This document shows, piece by piece, positions 34,374-42,227 of a stretch of DNA of 64,000 nucleotides. A model generated the notes under the pieces. It saw only the letters and a program-made list of their open reading frames with translations. It had not been told where the DNA came from and did not search any database. Position numbers and translations under genes: made by a program. Positions within the stretch are counted from its first letter, which is position 1; the number at the start of each line of letters is the position of its first letter. Origin of the DNA: Planctomycetota bacterium (lineage in GTDB: Bacteria > Planctomycetota > SZUA-567 > H5-PLA8); the NCBI GenBank assembly GCA_015075375.1, contig JABTUM010000003.1, forward strand, positions 620,001 to 684,000, read 5' to 3'.

Positions 34374-36152
34374 ATGGAACCGGAATCTCTTCCTGCGCGC
34401 GCCCATGAGGTCGCTCAGACCAAGCGCGAGCGCCTGCTGTCCTGGTATTTCCGCCTGGCGATCCTGGCGGCGCTGTGTGCGGGTCTGTACCAAGGCGCGA
34501 AATTCTGGTGGGTCAGTGACGATGCGTTCATCGGGTACCGCTATTCGAAGAACTTCATCGAAGGCCGGGGCTTGGTGTTCAACGAAGGCGAGCGCGTGGA
34601 AGGCTTCACCGATCCGCTCTGGGTGCTGTGGTGCAGTCTACCCTTGATCTGGGGCCAAGCCGCGGAGACGTGGGGAAACGGGACGGGACTCGTTTCGTAC
34701 GCAGCTGCCATCCTGTTGCTGGCTTGGATTCACCGCGTTTGGGCGCTCGAAGTGGTGGGACCTCGGAGGTTCTCGGTACCCTTTGCGGCGCTGGCGGCGG
34801 GCCTGCATCCGGATTGGGCGGTCTTCGCCACCAGCGGGTTGGAGACTTCCACGTTCACGGCTGCGCTTGTTGGCGCGTACGCCTGCCTCGTTCGTTCCGG
34901 CGGACGCCAGCGAGTGACGGCTTCCGGGGCGCTCTTCGCACTGGCAAGTTTGCTGCGGCCCGACGGCGCGCTGCCGGGCCTTCTTGCGGGACTGTGGTTG
35001 TTGGGCCGCGGCCGGACGGAGAGGCGCGAAGCCCTGTATTTCGCAGGTTCCTTCCTGGCGTTGTGGGCGCCGGCTCAGGCGGCCCGCATCGCATACTACG
35101 GCGACTTCTTCCCCAATACGTTTTACGCCAAATCCGGGAATCTGACCTACTACAGCCAAGGCTTCGCTTACGTAGGCACTTACCTGAGCGTGTATGCGCC
35201 GTTGATCGCGGCGGTGGTGCTTCCGTTGATCGTTCACTTGCGCGCCTTGCGCCCGGCCGTGGACGATACTCCGGAGCGGTTTCGCTCTCTTCCCATGGTC
35301 TACTTGGCTGCCGCCATCGCGGCGGCGTATACGCTTTACGTAGCCCGCGTAGGCGGCGATTTCATGTTCGCGCGGATGCTGATTCCGGCCACGCCGTTCG
35401 CGCTTTTAGCCCTCGACTATGCGCTGCTCCAATTCTCGAACCGCCGGGCGGCGGCCGCGCTGGCGCTGACCGGACTCTGTGCCGGTGTACCCTTCTGGAT
35501 CGCACACAAGCAAGATCGCATCCACTACGGACATGGCATCGCGAACGAACGCCTCTTTTATCTGAACGCGTGGCCGGGCGAATACATGGACCGGATGGGC
35601 GGCGTGCTCAAAAAATACTTCGAGGGCCTGCCTGTGCGCATGTTCATGCCCAGTTCCCAAGCGCGCATGATTTACCGCTCCGAGGTTCCCTATGCGCTGG
35701 AAAGCTACGGACTGACCGACGCATACGTCGCGCACCTCCCGTTGCGCGAACGCGCGCGTCCGGGGCACGAAAAGCCCGCGCCCATCGAATACATCCTGCT
35801 CGAACGCAAGGTCCATTTCACCACCAGCGAGTCCGGATACCGTGAGTTCTTCGGGATCAACCGGACCATTCCGTATGTTCAGTTTCAGCTCGATCGCATC
35901 CCGGTGTTCGTGCTGACTTGGGATCCGCCGCTGATGCAAGCGCTTCAAGAACGCGGGGTGGAGGTTCCCGATTTCCTCGGGGATCTGGACCGGATTATCT
36001 CCAAGTTGGACGGCTTAAGCGACACGGAAGCCGCCGACTTGTACGGGCGATACACCTACTTCTATTTCGCCCACGTCTCCGATCCGGAACGCGAAGATGC
36101 CTTCAAGCACCGTCTCAATCGCGGTTCGCCCGCGCTCCAACCTACACCGTAA
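34374..36152 (+). CDS. AftB-like GT-C membrane glycosyltransferase, paralogue 2
   Basis: 592 residues, clearly a tandem duplicate of the preceding gene. It keeps WWVSDDAFIGYRYSKNF and GLVFNEGERVEGFTDPLW, and also matches in the soluble C-terminal domain (VPDFLGDLDRIISKLDGLSD beside VPDFLGDLDRTIAELDRLSD in paralogue 1). About ten membrane helices. The gap to paralogue 1 is 34 nt. Different acceptors or linkages for successive sugars of the same polymer would explain the duplication; this is inference. Confidence 0.82.
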   Translation: MEPESLPARAHEVAQTKRERLLSWYFRLAILAALCAGLYQGAKFWWVSDDAFIGYRYSKNFIEGRGLVFNEGERVEGFTDPLWVLWCSLPLIWGQAAETWGNGTGLVSYAAAILLLAWIHRVWALEVVGPRRFSVPFAALAAGLHPDWAVFATSGLETSTFTAALVGAYACLVRSGGRQRVTASGALFALASLLRPDGALPGLLAGLWLLGRGRTERREALYFAGSFLALWAPAQAARIAYYGDFFPNTFYAKSGNLTYYSQGFAYVGTYLSVYAPLIAAVVLPLIVHLRALRPAVDDTPERFRSLPMVYLAAAIAAAYTLYVARVGGDFMFARMLIPATPFALLALDYALLQFSNRRAAAALALTGLCAGVPFWIAHKQDRIHYGHGIANERLFYLNAWPGEYMDRMGGVLKKYFEGLPVRMFMPSSQARMIYRSEVPYALESYGLTDAYVAHLPLRERARPGHEKPAPIEYILLERKVHFTTSESGYREFFGINRTIPYVQFQLDRIPVFVLTWDPPLMQALQERGVEVPDFLGDLDRIISKLDGLSDTEAADLYGRYTYFYFAHVSDPEREDAFKHRLNRGSPALQPTP

Positions 36153-36244
36153 GCCTCATGAGCGGGGCATGCACTTGTGCCCCCGCATTGCGCAGATCGA
36201 GCGGGCCGGATACACCTTGTGAAGTCTTGGAACGAGAGCCGAAC

Positions 36245-37186
36245 ATGGCATTGACCATTCTGGTTACGGGCGGGCGGGGTTTCTTCGGGCGGCGCATCGT
36301 GGAAGCGCTGCGTGCGCACGGCCACGAGGTCGCCGCGCCGGGGCGGCCGGAGTTCGATCTGCTCGATCCGGTTTCCGTGGCGCGCACCTTAAAGGTAGTG
36401 CGCCCGCATACGGTGGTGCATTCGGCGGCATATTACGGCGGGCTGGGCATCTGCGTGGCCGAGCCGGCGCGGATTTTCCACGATAACGTGCTGATGGCCG
36501 CGCATCTCCTCGATGGGATGGCCGCGGCGGGGAGCGTGAAGCGTTTCGTCTCGATCGGTTCGGCGTGCGCTTATCCCGGCGCGGTGGCCGGCGACATGAA
36601 CGAGTCGGATTTCTGGGCCGGCGCGCTGCATCCGTCGGTGGAAGCGTACGGCTTCACGAAGAAGGTCCAGCTCGTGGGCGCGCGTGCCTACGCTCGGCAG
36701 CACGGCTGGACGGTGCAGTGCCCGCAGATCACGAATCTGTACGGCGAGCACGACGTCTTCACGGAATATCGCTCGCACGTGGCTGCGGCGCTGATCAAGA
36801 AGTTCGCCGACGCGAAGCTGGAGCACAAGCCCGAGGTAGTCTGCTGGGGCACGGGAGCGCCGGTGCGGGAGTTCCTCTACAGCGGCGACGCGGCCGAAGG
36901 GGTGGCGCGGCTGCTGGAGACCGATTACGCCGAGCCGCTCAACATCGGCACGGGGATCGGAACGAGCATCAAAGAGCTTTCGGAAGTGACCGCACGGGTG
37001 ACGGGGTTCGAGGGGCGCATCGTCTGGGATACGTCCAAGCCCGACGGGGTATTACGCAAAGTGCTGGACGTCTCGCGGATGAAGCAGATCCTGAATTGGC
37101 AACCGCCCACTTCGCTGGAAGCGGGCCTGAAGAAGACGGTCGACTGGTATCTCGCGAACAAGGAGGCGGCCGATGCCCGCACCTGA
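36245..37186 (+). CDS. NAD-dependent epimerase/reductase (GDP-fucose synthase-like SDR)
   Basis: 313 residues, extended SDR. TGGRGFFG at 8-15 is the NAD(P) loop and Y135-x3-K139 (AYGFTKK) the catalytic pair. YYGGLGIC, FVSIGSACAYPG and NLYGEHDVF follow the GDP-L-fucose synthase (Fcl/WcaG) layout. That family epimerises and reduces 4-keto-6-deoxy sugars, but the missing 4,6-dehydratase partner leaves the substrate open. The ATG at 36245 is the position where family members begin. It overlaps the following GT75-like gene by 14 nt, which implies a shared nucleotide-sugar pathway. Confidence 0.82.
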   Translation: MALTILVTGGRGFFGRRIVEALRAHGHEVAAPGRPEFDLLDPVSVARTLKVVRPHTVVHSAAYYGGLGICVAEPARIFHDNVLMAAHLLDGMAAAGSVKRFVSIGSACAYPGAVAGDMNESDFWAGALHPSVEAYGFTKKVQLVGARAYARQHGWTVQCPQITNLYGEHDVFTEYRSHVAAALIKKFADAKLEHKPEVVCWGTGAPVREFLYSGDAAEGVARLLETDYAEPLNIGTGIGTSIKELSEVTARVTGFEGRIVWDTSKPDGVLRKVLDVSRMKQILNWQPPTSLEAGLKKTVDWYLANKEAADART

Positions 37187-38327
37187 CCGCCGCAAAGTGG
37201 CGCTGGTGACGACGACGATCAACGTCCCGCGCTGCATCGAAGCGTACATGGAGAACATCGCCCAGTACGGGCATTCGGACCGCGTGGAAGTGATCGTCGT
37301 CGGCGACCGCAAGACACCGGCTGGCGCGGCGACCTTCCTGCAGGATCTGCACAAGCGCTTCGGCAGCACGATGAAGTACCTCGACGTCGGCGAGCAGCAG
37401 GCGATGCTGCGCCGCTGGCCGGTTCTAGACGGCGTGATCCGCTGGAACAGCATCCAGCGGCGCAACGTGGGGTACCTGCAGGCGGGGATCGACGGCGCGG
37501 AGATCATCATCAGCTTCGACGACGACAACTTCGTGCACGAGGACGTGGACTACCTCGCCGCGCACGCGGTAACCGGGACGCGCGCGAAGATCCCGGTCGT
37601 GCGCAACGAATCGGGCTGGTACAACGTCTGCGAGCGGCTGGAGTGCGATCCGCCGCGGCGCTTTTACCACCGCGGCTATCCGAAGTCGGCGCAGTCCTTC
37701 GAATTCGGCGGCGAGACGGTGGGGCTGCAGGACGTGAACGTGATCGTCAACGCGGGGCTGTGGCTCAAGAATCCCGACGTGGACGCGACGGCGAACATCG
37801 AAGAGCCGCTCAACGTGGTGAAAGTCCGCGAAGTGGAAAGCACGACGCGGTTCGCGCTGGCCTACGGAACGTGGTGCCCGTTCAACAGTCAAAACACGGC
37901 GCTGCACCGCGATCTGCTGCCAGCGCTGTACCTGGTGGTGATGGGCGACTGGCTGCGCGGGTACAAGATCGGGCGGCTGGACGACATCTGGCAGAGCTAC
38001 TTCATCCGCGCGCTGGGCGACCAGTTGGGCGGGCACGTCGCGTACGGGCCTCCGGTCGTCACGCAGGACCGCAATCCGCACAACTTCACCAAGGATCTGA
38101 GCGAAGAATTGGGCGGTTACATCCTCACCGAGCGCCTGATTCCGTACCTGCGCGCGTTCAAGACCGCTTCGAAGACCTGGAGCGAGGGCTATCTGGACCT
38201 GACGTACCATCTGCGCGAGAGCCTCGAAGCCGACTCGGCGCTGGACCGGCCCGAACGCGAATACCTGCGCCAGATGACGCTGGGGATGGCGGCGTGGCAG
38301 GAAGCGGTCCGGGACATCCAGGGCTAA
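37173..38327 (+). CDS. GT75-like protein (reversibly glycosylated polypeptide / UDP-arabinopyranose mutase family)
   Basis: 384 residues. The order of blocks follows plant RGP/UAM proteins: DDD at 116-118 (SFDDDNFV) for metal and nucleotide binding, FYHRGYPKSAQSF (the RGYPFS region), VNAGLWLKNPDVDA (compare GLWLNIPDYDA), then LPALYLVVMGDWLRGYKIG, RLDDIWQSYFIRALGDQLGG and NPHNFTKDLSEE. UAMs interconvert UDP-arabinopyranose and UDP-arabinofuranose. The reversibly glycosylated Arg of UAM cannot be pinpointed by eye. Three AftB-like transferases in the same run support an arabinofuranose donor role. The family is best known from plants, with some prokaryotic members. Soluble, probably cytosolic. 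Confidence 0.72.
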   Translation: MPAPDRRKVALVTTTINVPRCIEAYMENIAQYGHSDRVEVIVVGDRKTPAGAATFLQDLHKRFGSTMKYLDVGEQQAMLRRWPVLDGVIRWNSIQRRNVGYLQAGIDGAEIIISFDDDNFVHEDVDYLAAHAVTGTRAKIPVVRNESGWYNVCERLECDPPRRFYHRGYPKSAQSFEFGGETVGLQDVNVIVNAGLWLKNPDVDATANIEEPLNVVKVREVESTTRFALAYGTWCPFNSQNTALHRDLLPALYLVVMGDWLRGYKIGRLDDIWQSYFIRALGDQLGGHVAYGPPVVTQDRNPHNFTKDLSEELGGYILTERLIPYLRAFKTASKTWSEGYLDLTYHLRESLEADSALDRPEREYLRQMTLGMAAWQEAVRDIQG

Positions 38328-38338
38328 CCCGGGCGCAC

Positions 38339-39121
38339 ATGGCTCGACTGAACCTCCCACCGCTCGCCCCCGCCGACTACCGCATCAGCGTCGTGCTGCC
38401 CGTATTCGCCGAGACGGACAGCGTGCGCGAAGTCGCGAACTGGCTGCGCGAAAAGCTGGGCGCGCGGATGCTCGAGACGATCATCGTCCTGAGCCCCAAA
38501 TCCGGTCCGGCGTCGCGCGCCGTCTGCGACGAACTGTGCGCGGCGGACCCGCGTTTTCGCATCCACGTCCAGCAGGTCAATCCCGGCCTGGGCAACGCGG
38601 TGAAGGAAGGCTACGCGCTCACCCGCGGCAACCTGGTCCTGAACATGGACAGCGACGGCGAGATGGAGAACGAGACGGTTTCGCGGATGCTGGAGGCGAT
38701 GGAAGCGCACGGATACGAAATGGTCGTGGCGAGCCGCTGGATGAAAGGCGGCGGCTTCAGCGGCTACGACCGCAAAAAGTACCTGCTCAACTGGGGCTTC
38801 CAGCAGTTGTTCCGCATCCTGTACCTCACGCGCGTCAACGATCTGACGTACGGCTTCAAGCTGATGCGCGGGGAACTGGCGCGCGGGATCGCCTGGGATG
38901 GCACGCTGCATGAGATCGCCTGCGAGACGACGATGAAGCCGATCAAACTGGGCGCGAAAGTCGGCGCGGTGCCCAGCAAATGGACCGCGCGCGTGCAGGG
39001 GCAATCGAAGAATACGTTCTGGCGCACCTTCCGTTACGTGGGCATGGCCTTGAAGATTTGGGCGCGCGGTGCCACATTGGAGTCCGCACCCGCGGCGAAC
39101 GCAGCGCCGCGACAACCCTGA
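38339..39121 (+). CDS. GT2 family glycosyltransferase (soluble)
   Basis: 260 residues. GT-A fold start ISVVLPVFAETDSVREV, with LNMDSDGEMENETVSRM supplying the DxD and VVASRWMKGGGFSGYDRKK later, as in polyprenyl-phosphate and dolichol-phosphate sugar synthases. No C-terminal membrane helices follow, unlike the GT2 at 20950. It could load a sugar onto a polyprenyl phosphate for the neighbouring GT-C enzymes. The ATG at 38339 is 11 nt after the preceding stop. Confidence 0.85.
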   Translation: MARLNLPPLAPADYRISVVLPVFAETDSVREVANWLREKLGARMLETIIVLSPKSGPASRAVCDELCAADPRFRIHVQQVNPGLGNAVKEGYALTRGNLVLNMDSDGEMENETVSRMLEAMEAHGYEMVVASRWMKGGGFSGYDRKKYLLNWGFQQLFRILYLTRVNDLTYGFKLMRGELARGIAWDGTLHEIACETTMKPIKLGAKVGAVPSKWTARVQGQSKNTFWRTFRYVGMALKIWARGATLESAPAANAAPRQP

Positions 39122-39129
39122 GGGCATCC

Positions 39130-40062
39130 ATGGAACGCGTCCTGATTACCGGAGGCGCCGGCTACATCGGCGCGGTGCTCGCCCCGATGCTGCTCGAACG
39201 CGGGCACACGATCACGATCTTCGACACGTTCATGTACGGAGCGGAGCCGCTCTTCGGGTTCTGCCAGCATCCCAAGCTCAATATCGTGAAAGGCGACGTG
39301 CGCGACGGTTTGGCGCTGGCCAAGGCGGTGAAGGATCACGACTGGATTCTGCATCTGGCGGCGATCGTGGGCTATCCGGCGTGCGCGGCCGATCCGCAGC
39401 GCGCCCACACGACGAACGTAGACGGCACGCGGAACGTGCTGATGGCGATGAGCAAAGGGCAGCGCCTGATCTTCGCGTCCACCGGGAGCACGTACGGCAA
39501 GGTGGTGGGCATCGCCACCGAAGAGACGCCCATCGCGCCGCTGACGCTGTACGGCCAGAACAAGCGCGACGCCGAGAAATTGGTCAAGGACAGCGGTCAG
39601 GAACACGCGATCCTGCGCTTCGCCACGGTCTTCGGCCCATCGCCGCGCCTGCGCCTGGACCTGCTCGTCAACGATTTCGTGTACCAGGCGATTCACAACC
39701 GCCAGATCATCCTGTACGAAGGGCACTTCCGGCGGACGTTCCTGCACAGCCACGACGCGGCGGCCAGCTACCCGTTCACCATGGACCATTTCGATAAGAT
39801 GCGCGGGCAGGTCTACAACGTCGGCGATACGTCGATGAACTACACCAAGCGCGACATCGCCGAGTACGTGCGCAAGTACCTGGAATTCTACCTGCACGAA
39901 GCGGACGTAGGGCACGACCTGGACCAGCGGGACTACGAAGTCGATTACAGTAAACTCGCCGCGCTGGGCTACAAGGCGGAAGTCGATCTGGATTCGGGCA
40001 TCCAGCAGTTGATCAAGATTTTCTCGGTCTTCACCAAGCACAATCCGCTGCGCAACGCTTAG
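39130..40062 (+). CDS. NAD-dependent nucleotide-sugar epimerase/dehydratase (SDR)
   Basis: 310 residues, extended SDR. NAD loop LITGGAGYIGAVLAPML, LHLAAIVGYPACAADP, FASTGSTYG, and catalytic Y141-x3-K145 (LYGQNKRDAEK). LNDFVYQAI-type and FRRTFLHSHDAA segments fit UDP-hexose 4-epimerase or related enzymes. It starts 8 nt after the GT2 gene and ends the + strand run; its stop overlaps the convergent GT-C gene by 4 nt. It may make the pentose or hexose donor for this cluster. A UDP-xylose to UDP-arabinose 4-epimerase would suit the GT75-like neighbour, but the sequence does not prove it. Confidence 0.82.
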   Translation: MERVLITGGAGYIGAVLAPMLLERGHTITIFDTFMYGAEPLFGFCQHPKLNIVKGDVRDGLALAKAVKDHDWILHLAAIVGYPACAADPQRAHTTNVDGTRNVLMAMSKGQRLIFASTGSTYGKVVGIATEETPIAPLTLYGQNKRDAEKLVKDSGQEHAILRFATVFGPSPRLRLDLLVNDFVYQAIHNRQIILYEGHFRRTFLHSHDAAASYPFTMDHFDKMRGQVYNVGDTSMNYTKRDIAEYVRKYLEFYLHEADVGHDLDQRDYEVDYSKLAALGYKAEVDLDSGIQQLIKIFSVFTKHNPLRNA

Positions 40063-41831
40063 CGCCCGTGCTCCTGCGCGAAGCGTTCGGGGAAGAGCAG
40101 CCCGCTGGGCCGCGCCTTCAGGCCCAATCGTTCCAGGAACGGACGCTCGCGCGCGGGATCGTCGGTGTGCGCGAAGTAGAAGTTCCAGAAACGCGCGTAA
40201 TCGTCGGCAAGTTTTCCGCGCGGCACGTTCGGCAGGTCCGCCAGATACGCATCGAGGTCGGCCAGAAAATCGCGGCTGCGCACGCCCTTCGCCCACAACG
40301 CGCGCATGATCGCCGGGTCCCACGTCAGCACGAACGCTTCGATCGAGCCGAAGTGCGCGGTGTAGTACGGGATCACGCGATTGAACTGCATCGGCTCGGC
40401 GTAGGCGTCGGGGCGAAAGAGGAACTGAATCTTGCGGTCGATCAGGACGTAATCCAGCGTGGGAATTTTTTCATGCCCCGGCCGTCCGCGCCCCGCCAGA
40501 GGCCGGCGCGCGACGGTGCGGTCGGTCAGGCCGTGGCCTTCCAGGACGTCATGCAACCGCGCGCGGTAGACGATGCGCGCTTCGCTCCCGAAGATCAGGA
40601 CGCGAACAGGGACGCCTTCGGTGTACCGGAGCAGTTCCAGCCCGTTCACGTCCTGCTGGCGGCCGACTTCGGGCGAGTACAGGCGTGCTTCGTCGGCCAC
40701 GCTGTAGGCCAGCAGGTTGTACGGGTAGGCGGCTTGGGTCGCGAAGGGTCCGGCGACGAGGATCAGCGCGCCGGCGGCGTACACGCCGCGCCGCGAGAGG
40801 GCCGCGCATTCCCATAGCCGTTCCAGCGCCACCAGCCCGAGGGGCGCGACGTGGATGAAGAGCCGCGCGTACATGAAATCGCCGCCCACGCGCAGGACCG
40901 AAAAGACGTAGCTGCCCCATAGGGCCAGCGCGAGCGCGATCTCCGGCCAGGCCGAGCGCGGCGCGCCGGCGGCGTCTTTTACTGGTGCGGCTTTTTTCCA
41001 GACCCAGACGGCCAGCGGGGGAAGCGCCAGGAGCGTCCAGTACTTCGCAAGGTAGCTCCAGGTGTACTGCGCGCCCTGCGAATACCAGGAAAGCTCGGCG
41101 GATTTGGCGTAGTAGGTGTTGGGCCAGAAGTCGCCGTAGTACAGCATGCGCCAGACCTGGGCCGGCCCCCACAGAAGCACGATGGCCGCCGCGAAAGCAA
41201 AGGCGCTCGGCAAACGGCGAGGCGCCTGCCAGAGCACGTAGAGCCCGCCCAACGCGCCAAGCATCAGACCTTCGGGGCGCAGCAGCGTCGCGACGCCGAA
41301 GAGCGCTCCGGCCCATGCGGCGCGCCGGGGCGTGAGTTCCTTCCAGATCAGCACCGCGTACGCCGCCAGGACGGCCAGCGCGAAGGGGGTCGTCTCGATG
41401 CCGCTGGTCGCGTAGTCGTTCCAATCGGGATGCAGCGCGCCGGCCAGCGCGGCCAACGGCCAGGCCTGCGCCGCACGTTCGGCGTACAACGCGCGCGCGC
41501 GGCTCTGCTGCAGCACCCCCAGCAAGCCCAAGCAGGCGACGTAGCTGGTCAGACCGGAGAGGTTGGCCCAAACCTCGGGCCCCGAGCCGAAATAGAACGG
41601 CAGGGCGTTCCAGAGCACCCAGAGCAGATCGGTGTAGCCTTCGACGCGTTCGCCGGGATTGAAGACCAGGCCTTCGCCCGCGGCGAGATGCTGCGCATAG
41701 CGGTAGCCGATGAACGCATCGTCGCAGTACCACCAATGCCGCGCGCCTTGCACGCCCCCAAGCACGAGCGCCGCGACGAGAAGCAGGTCGGCGCCGCGGG
41801 AGCGCGCGGCCGGCGATGCGAGGGAGGACAT
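40059..41831 (-). CDS. AftB-like GT-C membrane glycosyltransferase, paralogue 3
   Basis: 590 residues, the third member of the family and the only one on the minus strand. The signature is WWYCDDAFIGYRYAQHL and GLVFNPGERVEGYTDLLW. About ten membrane helices precede a soluble C-terminal domain with RSRDFLADLDAYLADLPNVP, equivalent to the VPDFLGDLD region of the other two. It is more diverged from paralogues 1 and 2 than they are from each other. It converges on the SDR gene with a 4-nt overlap, so it is transcribed separately from the rest of the cluster. Confidence 0.82.
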   Translation of the reverse strand: MSSLASPAARSRGADLLLVAALVLGGVQGARHWWYCDDAFIGYRYAQHLAAGEGLVFNPGERVEGYTDLLWVLWNALPFYFGSGPEVWANLSGLTSYVACLGLLGVLQQSRARALYAERAAQAWPLAALAGALHPDWNDYATSGIETTPFALAVLAAYAVLIWKELTPRRAAWAGALFGVATLLRPEGLMLGALGGLYVLWQAPRRLPSAFAFAAAIVLLWGPAQVWRMLYYGDFWPNTYYAKSAELSWYSQGAQYTWSYLAKYWTLLALPPLAVWVWKKAAPVKDAAGAPRSAWPEIALALALWGSYVFSVLRVGGDFMYARLFIHVAPLGLVALERLWECAALSRRGVYAAGALILVAGPFATQAAYPYNLLAYSVADEARLYSPEVGRQQDVNGLELLRYTEGVPVRVLIFGSEARIVYRARLHDVLEGHGLTDRTVARRPLAGRGRPGHEKIPTLDYVLIDRKIQFLFRPDAYAEPMQFNRVIPYYTAHFGSIEAFVLTWDPAIMRALWAKGVRSRDFLADLDAYLADLPNVPRGKLADDYARFWNFYFAHTDDPARERPFLERLGLKARPSGLLFPERFAQEHGR

Positions 41832-41916
41832 GGAGCCAGAAGAGTACGCAAGCGGGCAGGCGCCCGCAACTCAGCGCGCTTGCGAATCGGCTCACGCTAC
41901 GGAACATGGAGGCACG

Positions 41917-42114
41917 ATGCCATCGCGACGCGCCATGAATGTGCTGCTCCTGATCGTCCTGCTGCTGGCCGGGCTGATGCTGCTGGGCGTGGTGGGCCGA
42001 TCGGTGGCCTTCGGATTCCGGCTGGCCTTGCGCATGATCTGGGCGGCGGGGGGCTTGTTTCTGCTCGCACTGTTCCTTTTTCTGGTGCTCCGTTCCGGTT
42101 CACGTAACGACTAG
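41917..42114 (+). CDS. Small two-helix membrane protein
   Basis: 65 residues from an ATG with GGAGG 4 nt upstream. Nearly the whole protein is two hydrophobic segments, MNVLLLIVLLLAGLMLLGVV and MIWAAGGLFLLALFLFLVL, joined by a short basic loop and ending in RSGSRND. It lies divergent from GT-C paralogue 3 and 113 nt upstream of the NtrC-type regulator. No family is recognised. The strong ribosome-binding site and clean membrane pattern argue that it is real. Confidence 0.55.
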   Translation: MPSRRAMNVLLLIVLLLAGLMLLGVVGRSVAFGFRLALRMIWAAGGLFLLALFLFLVLRSGSRND

Positions 42115-42191
42115 CCTTTAGGCACGTTAGAGGATTGACTCAAACAGGACTGAAGGGGGCCGGTTTCGTGGCGTGTTAGCCTCGCTATCCG

Positions 42192-42207
42192 CTATACTTG
42201 GGTATAG
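42192..42207. promoter_or_regulatory. Inverted repeat upstream of the NtrC-type gene
   Basis: CTATAC (42192-42197), four bases TTGG, then GTATAG (42202-42207). It ends 20 nt before the ATG at 42228. Position and symmetry suit an operator, perhaps for autoregulation. The half-site resembles the GTATAC units at 7.5 kb. Confidence 0.35.
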
Positions 42208-42227
42208 AGGATGGGGACCTCGAAGGC

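Noticed and set aside
41710..41916. N-terminal extension of the small membrane protein at 41917
   Set aside because: The extension overlaps the divergent GT-C gene and is low complexity, while GGAGG precedes the inner ATG.
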